44,301 nt of DNA from an uncultured Amphritea sp. (GCF_937127095.1 NZ_CAKZLP010000025.1:1-44301), one strand, 5' to 3'. Counted from the stretch's first letter, positions 17,356-26,120 are shown. Numbers and translations: made by a program. The notes: a model not told the origin generated them from the letters alone.

Positions 17356-20118
17356 ATGACTTTTAAAATGACGGGCAAGGTTTACATCGCTATCCTGGTA
17401 TATATTGCCTGGGTCGTACTTTATCTTGTGTGGGATTACTCGCAGGAGCAGAGTCGCATCTATCAGCAGATTGACAACGAGCTCACCACCAGCGCTTTGA
17501 CAGCCCCCCTGATACTACCGGACCACTTTCATCATCAGGGTATGCAACCGGGAGATATCAAACCCGAAGCTGATCTGAACAATACGATCAAGTTATCCGA
17601 ATATACCCGCAACACCCGTACTATCTATATTTACACGATGGTGCTACGGGATAAGGCGGTCTATTTTACCAGCGCCAGCATCACTGATGAGGATATGAAA
17701 GCCGGTAAAGATCTGTACAACTATTTTCTACCCTATACAGATGCTGACCCGAGACTTCATCAGCTAGCTAACAGTGAGGATCAACTGTTTCTTGAAATCA
17801 ACGATCACTGGGGGCACTTCCGTAGCACCTTTATCCCCCAGACATCTTCCGATGGCACCCGTTTTATTACCGCCGCAGATATGGAAATAAGCCAGATTGA
17901 GTCCCCATTGCACCAGCGACTCATTCAGCAAATAGGGTTGGCCATTATATTTTTACTGTTTCTGTTGCCGGTCATGCTCACCTTCTCTGCCGCACAACGC
18001 CGCTGGGCCAGAAGTCTTGAAGTCAGCGTCCGTGAGCGCACCCAACAACTGCATGCCAGTGAAAAACGCCTCGCCTCAATTATTGAGCATTCGCCCGTCG
18101 GTATTTTTCACTATGACCAGAATGCGGTCATCACTATGATCAACCACCGTTTTGAGAAGATTGTTGGCTCCTCAGATAAAGTGCTGGTTGGCTTCAACAT
18201 GTTGGAAAAGCTAACAGACGAAAAGCTTCTGACTGCCCTGCGAGATGCATTGCAGGGTCAAGTCGGGCGGTTTGAAGGTCCTTATGTGTCGGTCACAGGC
18301 CACCGAAAAATGTATCTGATCGCTGAGTTTGTTCCCCTACGGGATGCTCAGGGTCTGGTCAATGGGGGTGTCGGGGTTTTCAACGATGCAACAGAACAGC
18401 AAAACACCACCAACACCCTGAAAAAACTGTCGATGGCAGTAGAACAGAGCCCGAACGTTGTTGTAATAACCGATGTAAGTGGTCAAATAGAATACGTTAA
18501 CCCCCGTTTCACCGATATTACCGGCTATTACCCTGAAGAAGTCATAGGTAGCAACCCCCGCCTTTTAAACTCCGGGGAAACGGCAACAGAGATCTATAGT
18601 GATCTGTGGAAAACCCTGCTGTCCGGCCAGGAATGGCGTGGCGTATTTCATAATAAAAAGAAGAACGGCGATCTTTACTGGGCCGAAGAGGTGATATCGC
18701 CCATCACCAATAATTTTGGTGAGATAACTCATTTTATTGCCCTGCAGGAAGATATTACCGAAGTTCGCAGAATCTCCGATGAGATAGACTTTCAAACCAC
18801 CCACGACTCACTAACCGGTTTGTTAAATCGCCGTCAGTTTGAAAACGAGCTAACCCGAATTGTCTCGCATGCGCATAAGCATCACTCCCACCATGTCCTC
18901 TGCTTTATTGATATTGACCAGTTCAAGATTGTTAATGACACCTGTGGCCATCTGGCCGGGGATGATCTATTGCGGCAGATCAGCAACCTTATCAGAGATA
19001 AGCTTCGCAACCGCGATACCCTCGCACGTCCCGGAGGGGATGAGTTTCTGATACTGTTAGAAAACGCCAGTCTGGCCCAAGGTGAACGGGTCGTACAGAT
19101 GATCATGAATGATCTGAAACAGTTTCGTTTCCAGTGGGAAGATCATAACTTCCCGGTTGAGATCAGTGCCGGACTCGCGGTGATAGACCGACACACCAGT
19201 AGCGCAATTGGCGCCATGCAGGATGTCGACACCGCTTGCTATACAGCGAAAGACGCTGGCCGCAACCGGATCCACATCTACAATGATAACGATGAACAAC
19301 AACTGATTCGCAAAGGCTATATTCAGTGGGCCAGCGAGATCCACCGCGCTCTGGATGACAATAGTTTCCTGCTCTATGTTCAGCCCATTGTTCCTCTGCA
19401 GAAACAGCAAAACACCGGCTATGAAGTGCTGATCAGGCTGCGCGCTGAATCCGGCGATCTGGTCGCCCCTGGTGCCTTTCTCCCAGCTGCGGAGCGATAC
19501 AATATTGCGCCGCAGATCGATCGCTGGGTGATCCAGAATACTCTGCAGTGGATGACACAAAATATTGATCAGCTGGGGCATATCGACAGCCTGGCAATTA
19601 ATTTGTCAGGTCAGTCTCTCGGAGATGACGCACTGCTGGGATATATCATCCGCACAATAGAGCATGGTGTCGTGCCCGCGCGCATGATCAAATTTGAGAT
19701 CACCGAAACGGCGGCGATCGCCAACCTCAAAGACGCGCAGATATTTATCCGCTCACTGAAAAACCTGGGTTGCCGCTTTGCCCTGGATGACTTTGGCAGC
19801 GGCCTCTCCTCCTTTGCTTACCTGAAAAACCTACCCGTTGATCTGCTGAAGATCGACGGCATGTTTGTGCGCAATATCATCGCCGACCCGGTTGACGAAG
19901 CGATGGTCCGTTCGATCAATGAGGTCGGGCATATTATGGGCATGGAAACGATCGCAGAGTTCGTTGAAACCGACGAGATTATGGAACGCCTCCGGCAGCT
20001 GGGTGTGGATTATGCCCAGGGCTATACCATCAGCCGTCCAGAGCCTATCGATACCATTTTGAACAGCGCTTCAATCGCTCCAACAGCAGCAACCGAAGCC
20101 GATTCAGAACAGATCTGA
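17356..20118 (+). CDS. Membrane PAS-PAS-GGDEF-EAL protein with both catalytic signatures intact
   Basis: 920 residues. Membrane helix 8-26, a periplasmic sensor region of about 160 residues, and a second helix at about 190-212 place the rest in the cytoplasm. A short coiled linker leads to PAS1 (about 235-345) and PAS2 (about 355-470, NPRFTDITGYYPEEVIG). The GGDEF domain (about 478-645) has an intact PGGDEF at 559-564. The EAL domain (about 660-900) has EVL at 690-692, INLSGQSL, EITETA, LDDFGSGLSSF, KIDGMFV, AEFVE and YAQGY. It may therefore both make and degrade c-di-GMP. It follows astB by 40 bases with no terminator between. No ribosome-binding site precedes the ATG. An in-frame ATG at 17368 is an alternative. 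Confidence 0.92.
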   Translation: MTFKMTGKVYIAILVYIAWVVLYLVWDYSQEQSRIYQQIDNELTTSALTAPLILPDHFHHQGMQPGDIKPEADLNNTIKLSEYTRNTRTIYIYTMVLRDKAVYFTSASITDEDMKAGKDLYNYFLPYTDADPRLHQLANSEDQLFLEINDHWGHFRSTFIPQTSSDGTRFITAADMEISQIESPLHQRLIQQIGLAIIFLLFLLPVMLTFSAAQRRWARSLEVSVRERTQQLHASEKRLASIIEHSPVGIFHYDQNAVITMINHRFEKIVGSSDKVLVGFNMLEKLTDEKLLTALRDALQGQVGRFEGPYVSVTGHRKMYLIAEFVPLRDAQGLVNGGVGVFNDATEQQNTTNTLKKLSMAVEQSPNVVVITDVSGQIEYVNPRFTDITGYYPEEVIGSNPRLLNSGETATEIYSDLWKTLLSGQEWRGVFHNKKKNGDLYWAEEVISPITNNFGEITHFIALQEDITEVRRISDEIDFQTTHDSLTGLLNRRQFENELTRIVSHAHKHHSHHVLCFIDIDQFKIVNDTCGHLAGDDLLRQISNLIRDKLRNRDTLARPGGDEFLILLENASLAQGERVVQMIMNDLKQFRFQWEDHNFPVEISAGLAVIDRHTSSAIGAMQDVDTACYTAKDAGRNRIHIYNDNDEQQLIRKGYIQWASEIHRALDDNSFLLYVQPIVPLQKQQNTGYEVLIRLRAESGDLVAPGAFLPAAERYNIAPQIDRWVIQNTLQWMTQNIDQLGHIDSLAINLSGQSLGDDALLGYIIRTIEHGVVPARMIKFEITETAAIANLKDAQIFIRSLKNLGCRFALDDFGSGLSSFAYLKNLPVDLLKIDGMFVRNIIADPVDEAMVRSINEVGHIMGMETIAEFVETDEIMERLRQLGVDYAQGYTISRPEPIDTILNSASIAPTAATEADSEQI

Positions 20119-20128
20119 CACTGTCAGC

Positions 20129-21433
20129 TCAGACCTTAGGAAATGACAGTATCAGTTCCAGCCCTTTGCCCGGCTGACTGCTGGCAGTCAGAGTGCCACC
20201 CAATAATTGTACCGCACGCTGGGCAATACTGAGGCCGAGGCCATAACCATTTTGCTGTCCGGTAAAGCGTACAAAGGGTTTAAACATTGTCGCTAGCTGC
20301 TCAGCACTGAGCCCCGGCCCTGTGTCGGCGACCCGGATCAGGACTTTCCCCGCAACCAGCTCCGCCGAAATAATAATCTCTGTATCTGCCGGTGTATGCT
20401 TAACCGCATTCCCGAGAATGTTACTCAACGCTCGTTCAAGCAGGGCTGGATTACCTTTAATCCGGTAGGCGACCGGCGTCCACTGCAGTGGATGATGGGG
20501 TGAACTGAAGCGAAAATCCTCCACTAGCGTATCGATCACCTCCGTCAACTCAAAACTCTGATCTGACACCTCCATCTGCTCCAGTCGCGACAAACTGAGA
20601 ATCTCATCGATCAGCCGGTTGATCCGGTCACACTCCTGATTAATCCTCTCAATAAAGTGCTGATCAGCCTCTGACATTTTTTGCCCGGCTAATCCCGCTG
20701 CCATCTGCAGACGCGCCAGCGGCGCACGCAGCTCGTGGGAGACATCCTGCAACAGGTGTGTATTCGACTGCAGCGTCTGCTCCACATATTCAGCCATCCG
20801 GTTAAATTCCCGGCTGAGCTCGCCGATCTCATCGCCTCGGCAACTTAACCGGTCATCGGTCCGGGCACTGAGATCTCCGTTATAAAGGTCACGGGTATAT
20901 TGACGCAAGCGGTTAACCGGGCGCACCACCATCAGACTGATCAACAGCGCGGCGATCCCGGCAACCACCATTAACAATACCACCTGAACAGAGAGAAAGA
21001 AGCCAAACACCTTCGCCGCCAGATCAGGTCGGATACGGGTTTCTGCGACGACCTGATACTCCCGGTTAGTGTCAGAAATCACATTCAGAATCATAGGATT
21101 ACGAAACTTTCTGACATCTTCATGACCAAAAATAACCTGCCCGGATTTAAGCTCTGTAATCTGCACTCTGGAGGGGAAAAAGCGCGGCTCTTTATGATCA
21201 TCATCGTGATAGCGGCGCCACTCTTTCGGGGACGGGAGATGACCATCACGCTCAAAACGATCAATCAGTAGCTCCGCCTGCCCCAATACCCGGGCATTGA
21301 ACACATCACGATCACGCTGCTGTTCTGACAGGTGCCCAATCACAAAAGCAGTCAGGGCGATTACCAGAAAACTGGTCAGCCAGACTGTGACAAATATTTT
21401 CAGAAAAAGTCGTTTATACCAGCGAATCGCCAT
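20129..21433 (-). CDS. cpxA: CpxA-like envelope-stress sensor histidine kinase
   Basis: 434-residue inner-membrane kinase. Helix 1 at about 11-33, periplasmic sensor 34-142, helix 2 at 143-168, HAMP at 169-221, then the HisKA domain with the phospho-accepting His233 in QDVSHELRAPLARLQ. The ATPase domain has the N box (NILGNAVKHT), G1 box VADTGPGLS, F/G2 box YGLGLSIA. Like CpxA it carries both kinase and probable phosphatase features in the H-box. It lies 36 bases downstream of the response regulator gene, in the cpxR-cpxA order, and its stop is 10 bases from the convergent GGDEF-EAL gene. Assignment to Cpx rests on the regulator, the cpxP-like neighbour and the CpxR boxes. Confidence 0.88.
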   Translation of the reverse strand: MAIRWYKRLFLKIFVTVWLTSFLVIALTAFVIGHLSEQQRDRDVFNARVLGQAELLIDRFERDGHLPSPKEWRRYHDDDHKEPRFFPSRVQITELKSGQVIFGHEDVRKFRNPMILNVISDTNREYQVVAETRIRPDLAAKVFGFFLSVQVVLLMVVAGIAALLISLMVVRPVNRLRQYTRDLYNGDLSARTDDRLSCRGDEIGELSREFNRMAEYVEQTLQSNTHLLQDVSHELRAPLARLQMAAGLAGQKMSEADQHFIERINQECDRINRLIDEILSLSRLEQMEVSDQSFELTEVIDTLVEDFRFSSPHHPLQWTPVAYRIKGNPALLERALSNILGNAVKHTPADTEIIISAELVAGKVLIRVADTGPGLSAEQLATMFKPFVRFTGQQNGYGLGLSIAQRAVQLLGGTLTASSQPGKGLELILSFPKV

Positions 21434-21469
21434 CAGTCCTGCCTGTCTTTCCCGTACTTCACACTGAAA

Positions 21470-22171
21470 TCATTCATTTACCAGCATATAGCCGGCACCG
21501 CGGACAGTTTTAATCAGTTCACTGTCGGGTATGACCGCTGCCAGCTTCTGCCTCACCCGGCTAACATGGACATCAATCGCCCGGTCGTAGGCGGTCAGTT
21601 TGCGATGCAACACCTTCTCTGTGAGATCGTCCTTACTGACAATACTACCTGCCGATCGCATCAACTCGGCCAGCACATTAAATTCGGCACTGGTAAGTTC
21701 CAGCTCGATATCCGCCACCCGAACCAGGCGCTTACCAGCATCCAGCTCTATGCCATGAATGCTCAGTTTATCTGAACTCTCTTCTAAAGCTGGTTGCTGC
21801 CCACTACGACGTAAAACTGCCCGGATACGGGCGACCAGCTCACGCGGATTACAGGGTTTGCCGAGATAATCATCCGCTCCCATCTCCAGACCGATAATCC
21901 GGTCGATATCCTCGCCCCGCCCGGTGAGCATGATTACCGGGGTTTTAATCCGCGGACGCACCTGCTGCAGCAGTTCAAGGCCACTCTGGCCGGGCATCAT
22001 AATATCAAAGATCAGCAGATCATAGCTGCCCGCTTGCTGCAACAACGGCAAAGCCTGCTCCACACTGTGCGCAAAGCTGACGTCAAAGCCTTCGGACTCA
22101 AGATACTGACCCATCAGCTCACAGAGTTCCTGATCATCATCCACTAACAAAAGTTTTACGGTGTCACTCAT
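21470..22171 (-). CDS. cpxR: CpxR-like OmpR-family response regulator
   Basis: 233 residues. Receiver domain with acidic pocket Asp11-13, phospho-acceptor Asp56 (LLIFDIMMPGQSG), Thr83 and Lys105 (LGKP). The C-terminal winged helix (about 135-230) has ELTSAEFNVLAELMRSAG and the recognition segment AIDVHVSRVRQKL, ending with RGAGYMLV. AAGGA is 8 bases upstream of the ATG. It is transcribed divergently from cpxP, and the intervening DNA contains GTAAA-N5-GTAAA boxes (on this strand), so it probably activates cpxP and itself. Confidence 0.92.
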   Translation of the reverse strand: MSDTVKLLLVDDDQELCELMGQYLESEGFDVSFAHSVEQALPLLQQAGSYDLLIFDIMMPGQSGLELLQQVRPRIKTPVIMLTGRGEDIDRIIGLEMGADDYLGKPCNPRELVARIRAVLRRSGQQPALEESSDKLSIHGIELDAGKRLVRVADIELELTSAEFNVLAELMRSAGSIVSKDDLTEKVLHRKLTAYDRAIDVHVSRVRQKLAAVIPDSELIKTVRGAGYMLVNE

Positions 22172-22241
22172 ACTTAATGTCCTTTCCAGATAGCCTCAGA
22201 GTAATCAAGCCCATGATGAATTTCACCTGTCTACATCAGCC

Positions 22242-22267
22242 TTTACCAAACTTTACACCGCCTTTAC
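22242..22267. promoter_or_regulatory. CpxR boxes in the cpxR-cpxP divergent promoter
   Basis: TTTAC (22242-22246) CAAAC TTTAC (22252-22256), the exact reverse complement of the CpxR consensus GTAAA-N5-GTAAA. A third TTTAC follows at 22263-22267 after 6 bases, and a degenerate TTAGC at 22273-22277. This tandem array lies 67-92 bases before the cpxP start. Confidence 0.85.
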
Positions 22268-22333
22268 CCAACTTAGCAGGGGGCAGATGCATACTGTATC
22301 CATCGAAACAAGCAATGCTTCAGGAGAATGACC

Positions 22334-22804
22334 ATGCGTAAACAACTCATTATCGGAATTACAGCCGCAGTAATCGGTGCGGGTGCGCTGACTGCGGGCA
22401 TCGCCTCAGCTAAAGATGGCTGGGACCGTTGTGGTGATCGTCAGGGTGGCGGTCGTTATGAACAGATGGAAGGCAAGCAGAACATGCGAATGTCCAGAAT
22501 GGCTGAAAAGCTTGGACTAAGTGAAGAGCAGACAAATCAGATGCAGGAACTTTTCCAAAACAAACGCGGTCAGATGAAAGACCAGCGGGGCGGAATGAGA
22601 GATATGCATACTGCCTTAAGAGACCTGGATGTCAATGCTGCTGACTACGACCAGCAAGTCGCAGCTTTAGTGGCTAAGGCCCAGGAAGATACAGCACAGA
22701 TGATCACTATGCGTGCAGAACAGAAAAAGGCAATGTTTGCCATTCTAACCCCTGAACAGCAGCAAAAGTTTATGGAGATGCGCCCTAACAAACCCCGTTC
22801 TTAA
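22334..22804 (+). CDS. cpxP: CpxP/Spy-family periplasmic LTxxQ protein
   Basis: Periplasmic chaperone-like protein and likely feedback inhibitor of CpxA. The start is set at ATG 22334, because CAGGAG at 22321-22326 lies 7 bases upstream; the in-frame ATG at 22328 would leave one base. The product has 156 residues. Signal peptide about 1-24 ends in IASA. The mature part is charged and Met/Gln-rich, with two LTxxQ-type motifs, LSEEQ in the first third and LTPEQQQKF near the end, and helix-forming repeats between. Divergent placement next to cpxRA matches the enterobacterial locus. CpxR boxes upstream support stress induction. Confidence 0.9.
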   Translation: MRKQLIIGITAAVIGAGALTAGIASAKDGWDRCGDRQGGGRYEQMEGKQNMRMSRMAEKLGLSEEQTNQMQELFQNKRGQMKDQRGGMRDMHTALRDLDVNAADYDQQVAALVAKAQEDTAQMITMRAEQKKAMFAILTPEQQQKFMEMRPNKPRS

Positions 22805-22811
22805 AGTACCA

Positions 22812-22848
22812 GGGTCGGCTGAATCAGGCTCCAGCCGACCCGCTTTTT
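22812..22848 (+). terminator. Intrinsic terminator of cpxP
   Basis: GGGTCGGCTG (22812-22821), 10-base loop, CAGCCGACCC (22832-22841), then GC and five T (22844-22848). It begins 7 bases after the cpxP stop. Confidence 0.85.
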
Positions 22849-22911
22849 AACGCTTTACCCTCATATATGACTCTCATCATATATTCACCGTCGCCTTTAA
22901 ACGGGCCACTC

Positions 22912-22938
22912 GCCCTGCTTTTAGCAGGGCATTTTTTT
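22912..22938 (+). terminator. Second plus-strand terminator downstream of cpxP
   Basis: GCCCTGCT (22912-22919), loop TTT, AGCAGGGC (22923-22930), A, then seven T (22932-22938). The T tract is only on the plus strand although the next gene is on the minus strand. It implies a transcript ending here that either reads through the first terminator or starts between them. Confidence 0.85.
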
Positions 22939-22991
22939 ACCTGTAAGACCATAACAAAGCTGACAAAGGAGCTCAGACAAGAACGTCAGGT

Positions 22992-23624
22992 TTACAGCTG
23001 CTTACGCAGATCGGCTTCCATTTCCTGCAGATAGCGGGTCTCCATTCTCACCGACTGCTGTTGCTGCTTAATTTGCAGATTACGCAAACGGATCTCATGC
23101 TCCAGCTCATCAATCTCAGACAGCAAAAAAGAACGGGTATCGGAAGAGATACCATCCATAATCAGCTGTTCACGTTTATCATTACGATCACGCACATCGG
23201 AATGTTGCTCAGACGTCAGAATGCTCAGCTCATGCCTTGCGCTCTCTAATCGTGTCAGTTGCTGATGCGTCTGAATCCCTAATTCAAAGCCACGGACAAA
23301 CTCCGGTTGCAGTTCACCACTACACACAGGGTTAAGCGCTTTTCCCGCTCGCGCTTCATTATACCCATTGATCGCTGTGCAGTAGCGCCGGACACCCCGG
23401 TCATAACCCAGCAGATACTGATCCATCAGCGGCACCACACCATAATCAGAACAGGCGTCCCGGTGCTGCTCAAGCCGTCCGGCATCGCGCCCACCGACAC
23501 CATCATTAAACCCTATTAACTGCCAGTCAGCAGACAGACAATCCTCTTTGTCCAGGGTAGAGCAGCCTGCCATGCCCAGCACTATAGCCAGCCCCGGCAA
23601 TAGCATCAGATATCGAATATTCAT
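22992..23624 (-). CDS. DUF2799-family outer-membrane lipoprotein, function unknown
   Basis: 210 residues with a lipoprotein signal: hydrophobic stretch 5-18 and lipobox MAGC, Cys at about residue 21. The mature part begins with Cys-containing segments typical of DUF2799 (SADWQLIGFNDGVGGRD and YLLGYDRGVRRYC), a region rich in Gly-Tyr/Phe-x-x-Gly. Its last 70 residues form a long charged helix, probably coiled coil (LLSEIDELEHEIRLRNLQIK). AAGGA lies 9 bases before the ATG. Convergent with cpxP. Function is not known; envelope location is inferred from the lipobox. Confidence 0.82.
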   Translation of the reverse strand: MNIRYLMLLPGLAIVLGMAGCSTLDKEDCLSADWQLIGFNDGVGGRDAGRLEQHRDACSDYGVVPLMDQYLLGYDRGVRRYCTAINGYNEARAGKALNPVCSGELQPEFVRGFELGIQTHQQLTRLESARHELSILTSEQHSDVRDRNDKREQLIMDGISSDTRSFLLSEIDELEHEIRLRNLQIKQQQQSVRMETRYLQEMEADLRKQL

Positions 23625-23740
23625 ATTTTTGCATCCTTATATGTGCGCTATATCATGCGCTCCTGAAAACGCTGGGCAGAAGTATGACAGATGTAAGCTG
23701 AATTCAGATTAAACAATCAAAGCGGCTCTGATTTAGGAAT

Positions 23741-24085
23741 TCAGGGATTCAAAGCATCAATTTTGGCGGCACAAATAAAATCATTTTCCGACAGCCCTCC
23801 AATACTATGGGTGCTGTAACGCACCAGACAGCGATTATATCCCACCTCCAGGTCCGGATGATGGTCCTGCTGATGAGCGATCCACGCCAGCGCATTAACA
23901 AACGCCATGGTGTGATAGAAGTTTTTAAAGCGAAACTCCTGGCGTATCTCTTTAGCATCGGCATCTAATAACCACCCGCTTGCAAGCTGTGTGAACAACG
24001 GCTGCGCTTGCTTTACGGTCAGCGGTTTAGTCGCACTATCAAAAACAGCGCAGTGACGGTTTTCCAATGAAGGCAACCCGGCCAT
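23741..24085 (-). CDS. phhB: Pterin-4a-carbinolamine dehydratase
   Basis: 114 residues from ATG 24085, chosen because GGGAG lies 6 bases upstream; an upstream ATG at 24118 lacks such support. The enzyme dehydrates 4a-hydroxytetrahydrobiopterin, recycling the cofactor of phenylalanine hydroxylase, and the family also has a moonlighting regulatory role. The core motif is visible: REFRFKNFYHTMAFVNALAW followed by HHPDLEVGYNRCLVRYSTHS, with the catalytic His pair and the conserved Asp. No phhA is seen nearby, so its partner is elsewhere or absent. Confidence 0.92.
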   Translation of the reverse strand: MAGLPSLENRHCAVFDSATKPLTVKQAQPLFTQLASGWLLDADAKEIRQEFRFKNFYHTMAFVNALAWIAHQQDHHPDLEVGYNRCLVRYSTHSIGGLSENDFICAAKIDALNP

Positions 24086-24251
24086 GATGAACTCCCATAA
24101 GTGAATACCAGAGAACACAGTATAGCCCTACAGGCAGTGCCGCAGACAATCCTCCACAGCCTTACTTGTTTGCATGGCACTTATTGACTAACGACGGGTC
24201 ATAATCCGTGGTAGAGTCCTGCCCCGGACTGGATTAAATCGGGAAACGACT

Positions 24252-24503
24252 ATGCCTACTTATGATTACCGTTGCGAAACCACCGGCGAGGTGTTTGAAG
24301 TGCGCCATCCAATGGCACTGAAAATATCAACCTGGGCCGACCTGTGTGATATTGGCGGCTTTAAAAACGGTACAACACCCACTGATGCCCCCGTCACCAA
24401 GCTACTGACTACCGGTGGCGTCATCAGTAATAAAACCCTTAAAAACCCGGAGTCGCCGCCCTGCATGAGTGGTGGAGGTTGTCCCGGACGCTGTGGAATC
24501 TGA
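24252..24503 (+). CDS. FmdB-type small zinc-ribbon protein
   Basis: 83 residues. The N-terminus MPTYDYRCE is the FmdB signature. The usual CxxC knuckle is altered: Cys8 is followed by ETTG rather than a second Cys, and another Cys occurs in DLCDIGG. The tail PPCMSGGGCPGRCGI supplies more cysteines and could complete a metal site. Members of this gammaproteobacterial subgroup share this layout; their role is not established, although the family was named as a putative regulator. The stop codon is one base from the ATG of the next gene, suggesting co-transcription. Confidence 0.82.
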   Translation: MPTYDYRCETTGEVFEVRHPMALKISTWADLCDIGGFKNGTTPTDAPVTKLLTTGGVISNKTLKNPESPPCMSGGGCPGRCGI

Positions 24504-24504
24504 T

Positions 24505-24939
24505 ATGTTTTTGAAAACGCTGTACAAATTTTCACTGTCTTCTGTTTTTATGAGTCTCTGTTTAGGCCTGTTGCTATCCTCTAGTGCATCCGCCGGACAG
24601 TTAAAACCAACCATGAAAGAGATGCGACTGCATTACAAACAAGCCATCGATACTCAAGACCCCGCCGTCTTTAATGAAAAGATCGCGCAATTTTTAACCG
24701 AGCTGCAAACCGCACAGGCGTTTAAGTTTTCCCCGGAGCGCAAGGTTTTGTCACTGGAGGGGCTGGATAAAGTAGAAACCCTGGTCAGTGGGCTGCCCAC
24801 AGCGACGGACACCAACCTTTCGCAGCTTCAGAACCAGTTAAAAGAGGTCGATCAGCTACGGGTTGAATACCATAAAAAAGTGAAACCGGGCGTTTTTGAG
24901 TTACTGCTCGATACGCTTAAAGAAGCTATCGGACTCTGA
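24505..24939 (+). CDS. Cytochrome b562-like periplasmic protein
   Basis: 144 residues starting at ATG 24505. Signal peptide 1-30 ends in SSASA. The mature sequence begins GQLKPTMKEM, placing a Met at mature position 7, where cytochrome b562 has its axial Met. A C-terminal EYHKKVK gives His123 (mature 93), matching the axial His of the family's RxxYH end. Four helical segments lie between. The family is a four-helix bundle binding non-covalent haem b in the periplasm. It follows the zinc-ribbon gene by one base. Assignment rests on these landmarks only; overall similarity appears low, so a haem-free four-helix protein remains possible. Confidence 0.65.
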   Translation: MFLKTLYKFSLSSVFMSLCLGLLLSSSASAGQLKPTMKEMRLHYKQAIDTQDPAVFNEKIAQFLTELQTAQAFKFSPERKVLSLEGLDKVETLVSGLPTATDTNLSQLQNQLKEVDQLRVEYHKKVKPGVFELLLDTLKEAIGL

Positions 24940-25034
24940 TAACACATTATTTATAAAGTCCGCTGTCGGATATTAGTGCAACTATGTTATAGATACAGTT
25001 ATCGTTAATATCGCAGAGGCGGCGGTTTGTCATT

Positions 25035-26120
25035 ATGGTCCACAAAGCTCATATCCTGTTACTCGGTGCTATCGTTCTCCTATCAGGTTGTGATCAGCAA
25101 TCGCCGGCTAAAACGCGTCAGCCCAAACCCCATCTGGTAGAGGTTTTATCGGCACAACCTGCGGATATCGAGCTTGAAAGAATCCGTACCGGCACCCTTG
25201 AAGCGTTCCAGACCATCAATATCTATAATCAGGAAGAGGGAATCGTTAAACAGATTCTCCCCCGTGAAGGCGACACCGTTCAGCGTGGCGACCTGCTAAT
25301 CACCCTTGATGATCAACTCCTGAATGCACAGTTACAACGGGCCAGAGCAGTGCGTCAGCAGGCCGATAAAGAACTACAGCGGACCACTGGCCTGATTAAA
25401 CGCAACCTCACCGCACGTTCAGAACTGACGCAAAAAGAGACCGATCTGGCAGTCGCCAAAGCCGATGAACAGGTGATCGCGACCCGCCTCGGCTATACCC
25501 GTATCCAGTCGCCAATTGATGGCGTAGTGACCTCCCGTCATACGGAGCCGGGCAATCTCGCAGAGAGATCTTCACTATTGTTAGCCGTAGCAGACCTGAG
25601 CAGCCTGCGCCTTAAAGTGGATGTCTCAGAGCTGCTGATTAACCAGCTGAAGATCGACATGCCGGTGGAAATGGAGATAGATGCTCTGCGTAACGCCAAC
25701 CAGGGCAACCCCTTTGCGGTATCCGGAAAGGTGAGCAGAATCTACCCGACAATAGACCCGGCAACCCGCAGCGGCACTCTGGAGATCAGCCTCAACCCTG
25801 CCCCTCAGGGCGCCCGACCGGGTCAGTTTGTACGGGTAAAGTTCAGAATTGCCCGGCAACAGGTTCTGCTCCTGCCCTACGCCAGCCTGCGTCAGTCTGA
25901 CACGGGCAGCTATGTATTTATCGCCGACAGTGACAACAAAGTACAGATACGCCCGCTGCAAACGGGTCTCAAAGCTGGCGAGCAGATCGAAGTGCTGGCA
26001 GGGCTGAACCCTGGAGACAAAGTGATCACCCGCGGCTTTACTAATCTGAAACCAGGTTTGCAGGTAACGATTGTTAACGAAGCCGTTGAGCAAAAACCTG
26101 ATGGAGCAGCGGCAGAGTGA
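25035..26120 (+). CDS. RND efflux periplasmic adaptor (membrane fusion lipoprotein)
   Basis: 361 residues. Lipobox LLSGC puts the lipidated Cys at about residue 19. Then come the barrel-sandwich half (EEGIVKQILPREGDTVQRGDLLITLDD), an alpha-helical hairpin (about 90-140, QLQRARAVRQQADKELQRTT), the second lipoyl half (RIQSPIDGVVTSRHTEPGNL), the beta-barrel and membrane-proximal domains ending near VITRGFTNLKPGLQVTIV. It links the RND pump to an outer-membrane channel. It overlaps the pump gene by 4 bases (GTGA). No outer-membrane factor gene is adjacent, so a TolC-type channel must be supplied from elsewhere. Confidence 0.93.
   Translation: MVHKAHILLLGAIVLLSGCDQQSPAKTRQPKPHLVEVLSAQPADIELERIRTGTLEAFQTINIYNQEEGIVKQILPREGDTVQRGDLLITLDDQLLNAQLQRARAVRQQADKELQRTTGLIKRNLTARSELTQKETDLAVAKADEQVIATRLGYTRIQSPIDGVVTSRHTEPGNLAERSSLLLAVADLSSLRLKVDVSELLINQLKIDMPVEMEIDALRNANQGNPFAVSGKVSRIYPTIDPATRSGTLEISLNPAPQGARPGQFVRVKFRIARQQVLLLPYASLRQSDTGSYVFIADSDNKVQIRPLQTGLKAGEQIEVLAGLNPGDKVITRGFTNLKPGLQVTIVNEAVEQKPDGAAAE

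Noticed and set aside
22866..23040. Short plus-strand frame starting in the cpxP-DUF2799 gap
   Set aside because: It runs through a strong terminator and into the opposite-strand DUF2799 gene; no ribosome-binding site.
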